64,000 nt of DNA from Toxonevra muliebris (Eukaryota > Arthropoda > Insecta > Diptera > Pallopteridae): NCBI GenBank assembly GCA_963691655.1, contig OY829326.1, positions 69,805,235-69,869,234 of the forward strand. The letters are read 5' to 3'. The position numbers were made by a program, and so were the translations under genes. Each line of letters starts with the position of its first letter. The stretch's first letter is position 1. The notes beneath the pieces were generated by a model. That model searched no databases and had not been told where the DNA came from. It saw only the letters and a list, made by a program, of their open reading frames with translations. This document shows, in pieces, positions 63,265 through 64,000 of the stretch.

Positions 63265-64000
63265 CTAAAATTTTATTTTTTTATATAAATACATATTAAT
63301 ATTTGAAATAAACAGTAATAAAATTCGTTTCTAAACGAAATTTCTTGTGGTCAAGTTCCTGCGATATTTTATGTTTTGATCCAATGTGCCATGAAAGTAA
63401 GGAACTCTCGCGAGCGCCTAATGTGGGGTGTTATTTTATTTCGTAAATACATGAGCCGCAAAAAAATGCAAAAAGTTATATAACCTAGATAGCAGAAAAG
63501 TTTTAAGACAGACTGGTGTCACTGGTGATTTTAAAGGAATCTGTCTGTTTATGAGAAAGAATATATATTTCGCCGATACCTACTTAAACTATCATAGTCA
63601 GATTAGTACCAGGTGCTAAGTAATAGCGTCGTCTTTCTGCAGCCACCTATTACGATTGGGCCTACCGCGGTTGCTGTAAAACAACACTAAACTATTACAG
63701 ATAAAACTTCGTGCTTTTGTTTTCTTTGTCTATTTCAGATCCAATTCTTAGGGCTCTCATTGTTCCTAAATACATAAAACTTGGATTCATCATTCCAAAC
63801 AATGTTAATATAATATTTGCGTAAGATATAGTAGAAGCTCAATCACATTTGGAGAAAAAACTTTGGGAAGGATTAAGTATCTGTTACTGATTACTCGATG
63901 TAGCACTCTATTATGTTCATAAATTTTCAATGAGTTCTTTTACACCGAACTTTGAACATTTTGGAAAATTATTTTTGAGATTTTGTAAGTATGAAAAAAA
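63265..64000. other. Mi-2 first intron or 5' region, no exon identified
   Basis: AT-rich sequence without a recognisable Mi-2 first coding exon. The exon ending at 63264 begins in phase 1 (AG then GAA GAA GAA), so at least one upstream coding exon must exist, probably beyond 64000. Nothing else was seen. Confidence 0.5.

Overview
This AT-rich eukaryotic window reads as nuclear DNA of a higher fly, most likely a tephritid fruit fly (Bactrocera/Zeugodacus/Ceratitis type). The proteins are close to Drosophila orthologues, introns follow GT-AG rules, and the copper/zinc superoxide dismutase gene has two introns, which is described for medfly, whereas Drosophila has one. From memory, Sod1, FoxK and Mi-2 all lie on chromosome arm 3L in Drosophila melanogaster, so the window probably belongs to Muller element D. 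The species is inferred; the gene identities are read from the sequence.

Layout. 1-7.1 kb: no host gene; a decayed 5'-truncated LINE with an RNase H domain (1714-3830) and small foldback elements. 7148-10036 (+): complete ABCF3-type ABC ATPase, 10 exons. 10.0-12.6 kb: spacer with a MITE and a 150-bp foldback. 12594-13899 (-): complete Sod1, 3 exons. 13.9-18.5 kb: a dead CR1-group LINE, a transposase remnant and a TA-flanked MITE. 18493-33532 (-): FoxK (FHA plus forkhead), at least 9 exons over 15 kb, with large introns full of mariner, hAT-like, MITE and tandem-repeat DNA, and one probable GC-AG intron. 33.5-39.6 kb: spacer. 39810-40484 (+): an intronless gene for an unrecognised basic protein. 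40.5-45 kb: spacer. 44981-50772 (+): adenosine kinase with a 14-nt first coding exon. 50.8-57.0 kb: spacer with tandem repeats, a MITE and an intact tRNA-derived SINE. 56963-63264 (-): Mi-2 (CHD3/4 remodeller), whose first coding exon is not visible and probably lies beyond the window.

The host genes are ordinary single-copy housekeeping or regulatory genes (ribosome-associated ATPase, superoxide detoxification, transcription factor, purine salvage, chromatin remodelling) with no sign of a shared pathway. I found no defence system, CRISPR array or biosynthetic cluster. The most informative material is in the repeats: a full-length SINE with an 11-bp target duplication whose 3' tail resembles the 3' end of the LINE in the same window; several apparently short non-autonomous families with two or three copies here; and clusters of short dispersed motifs. 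All comparisons were made by eye, without alignments or database searches.
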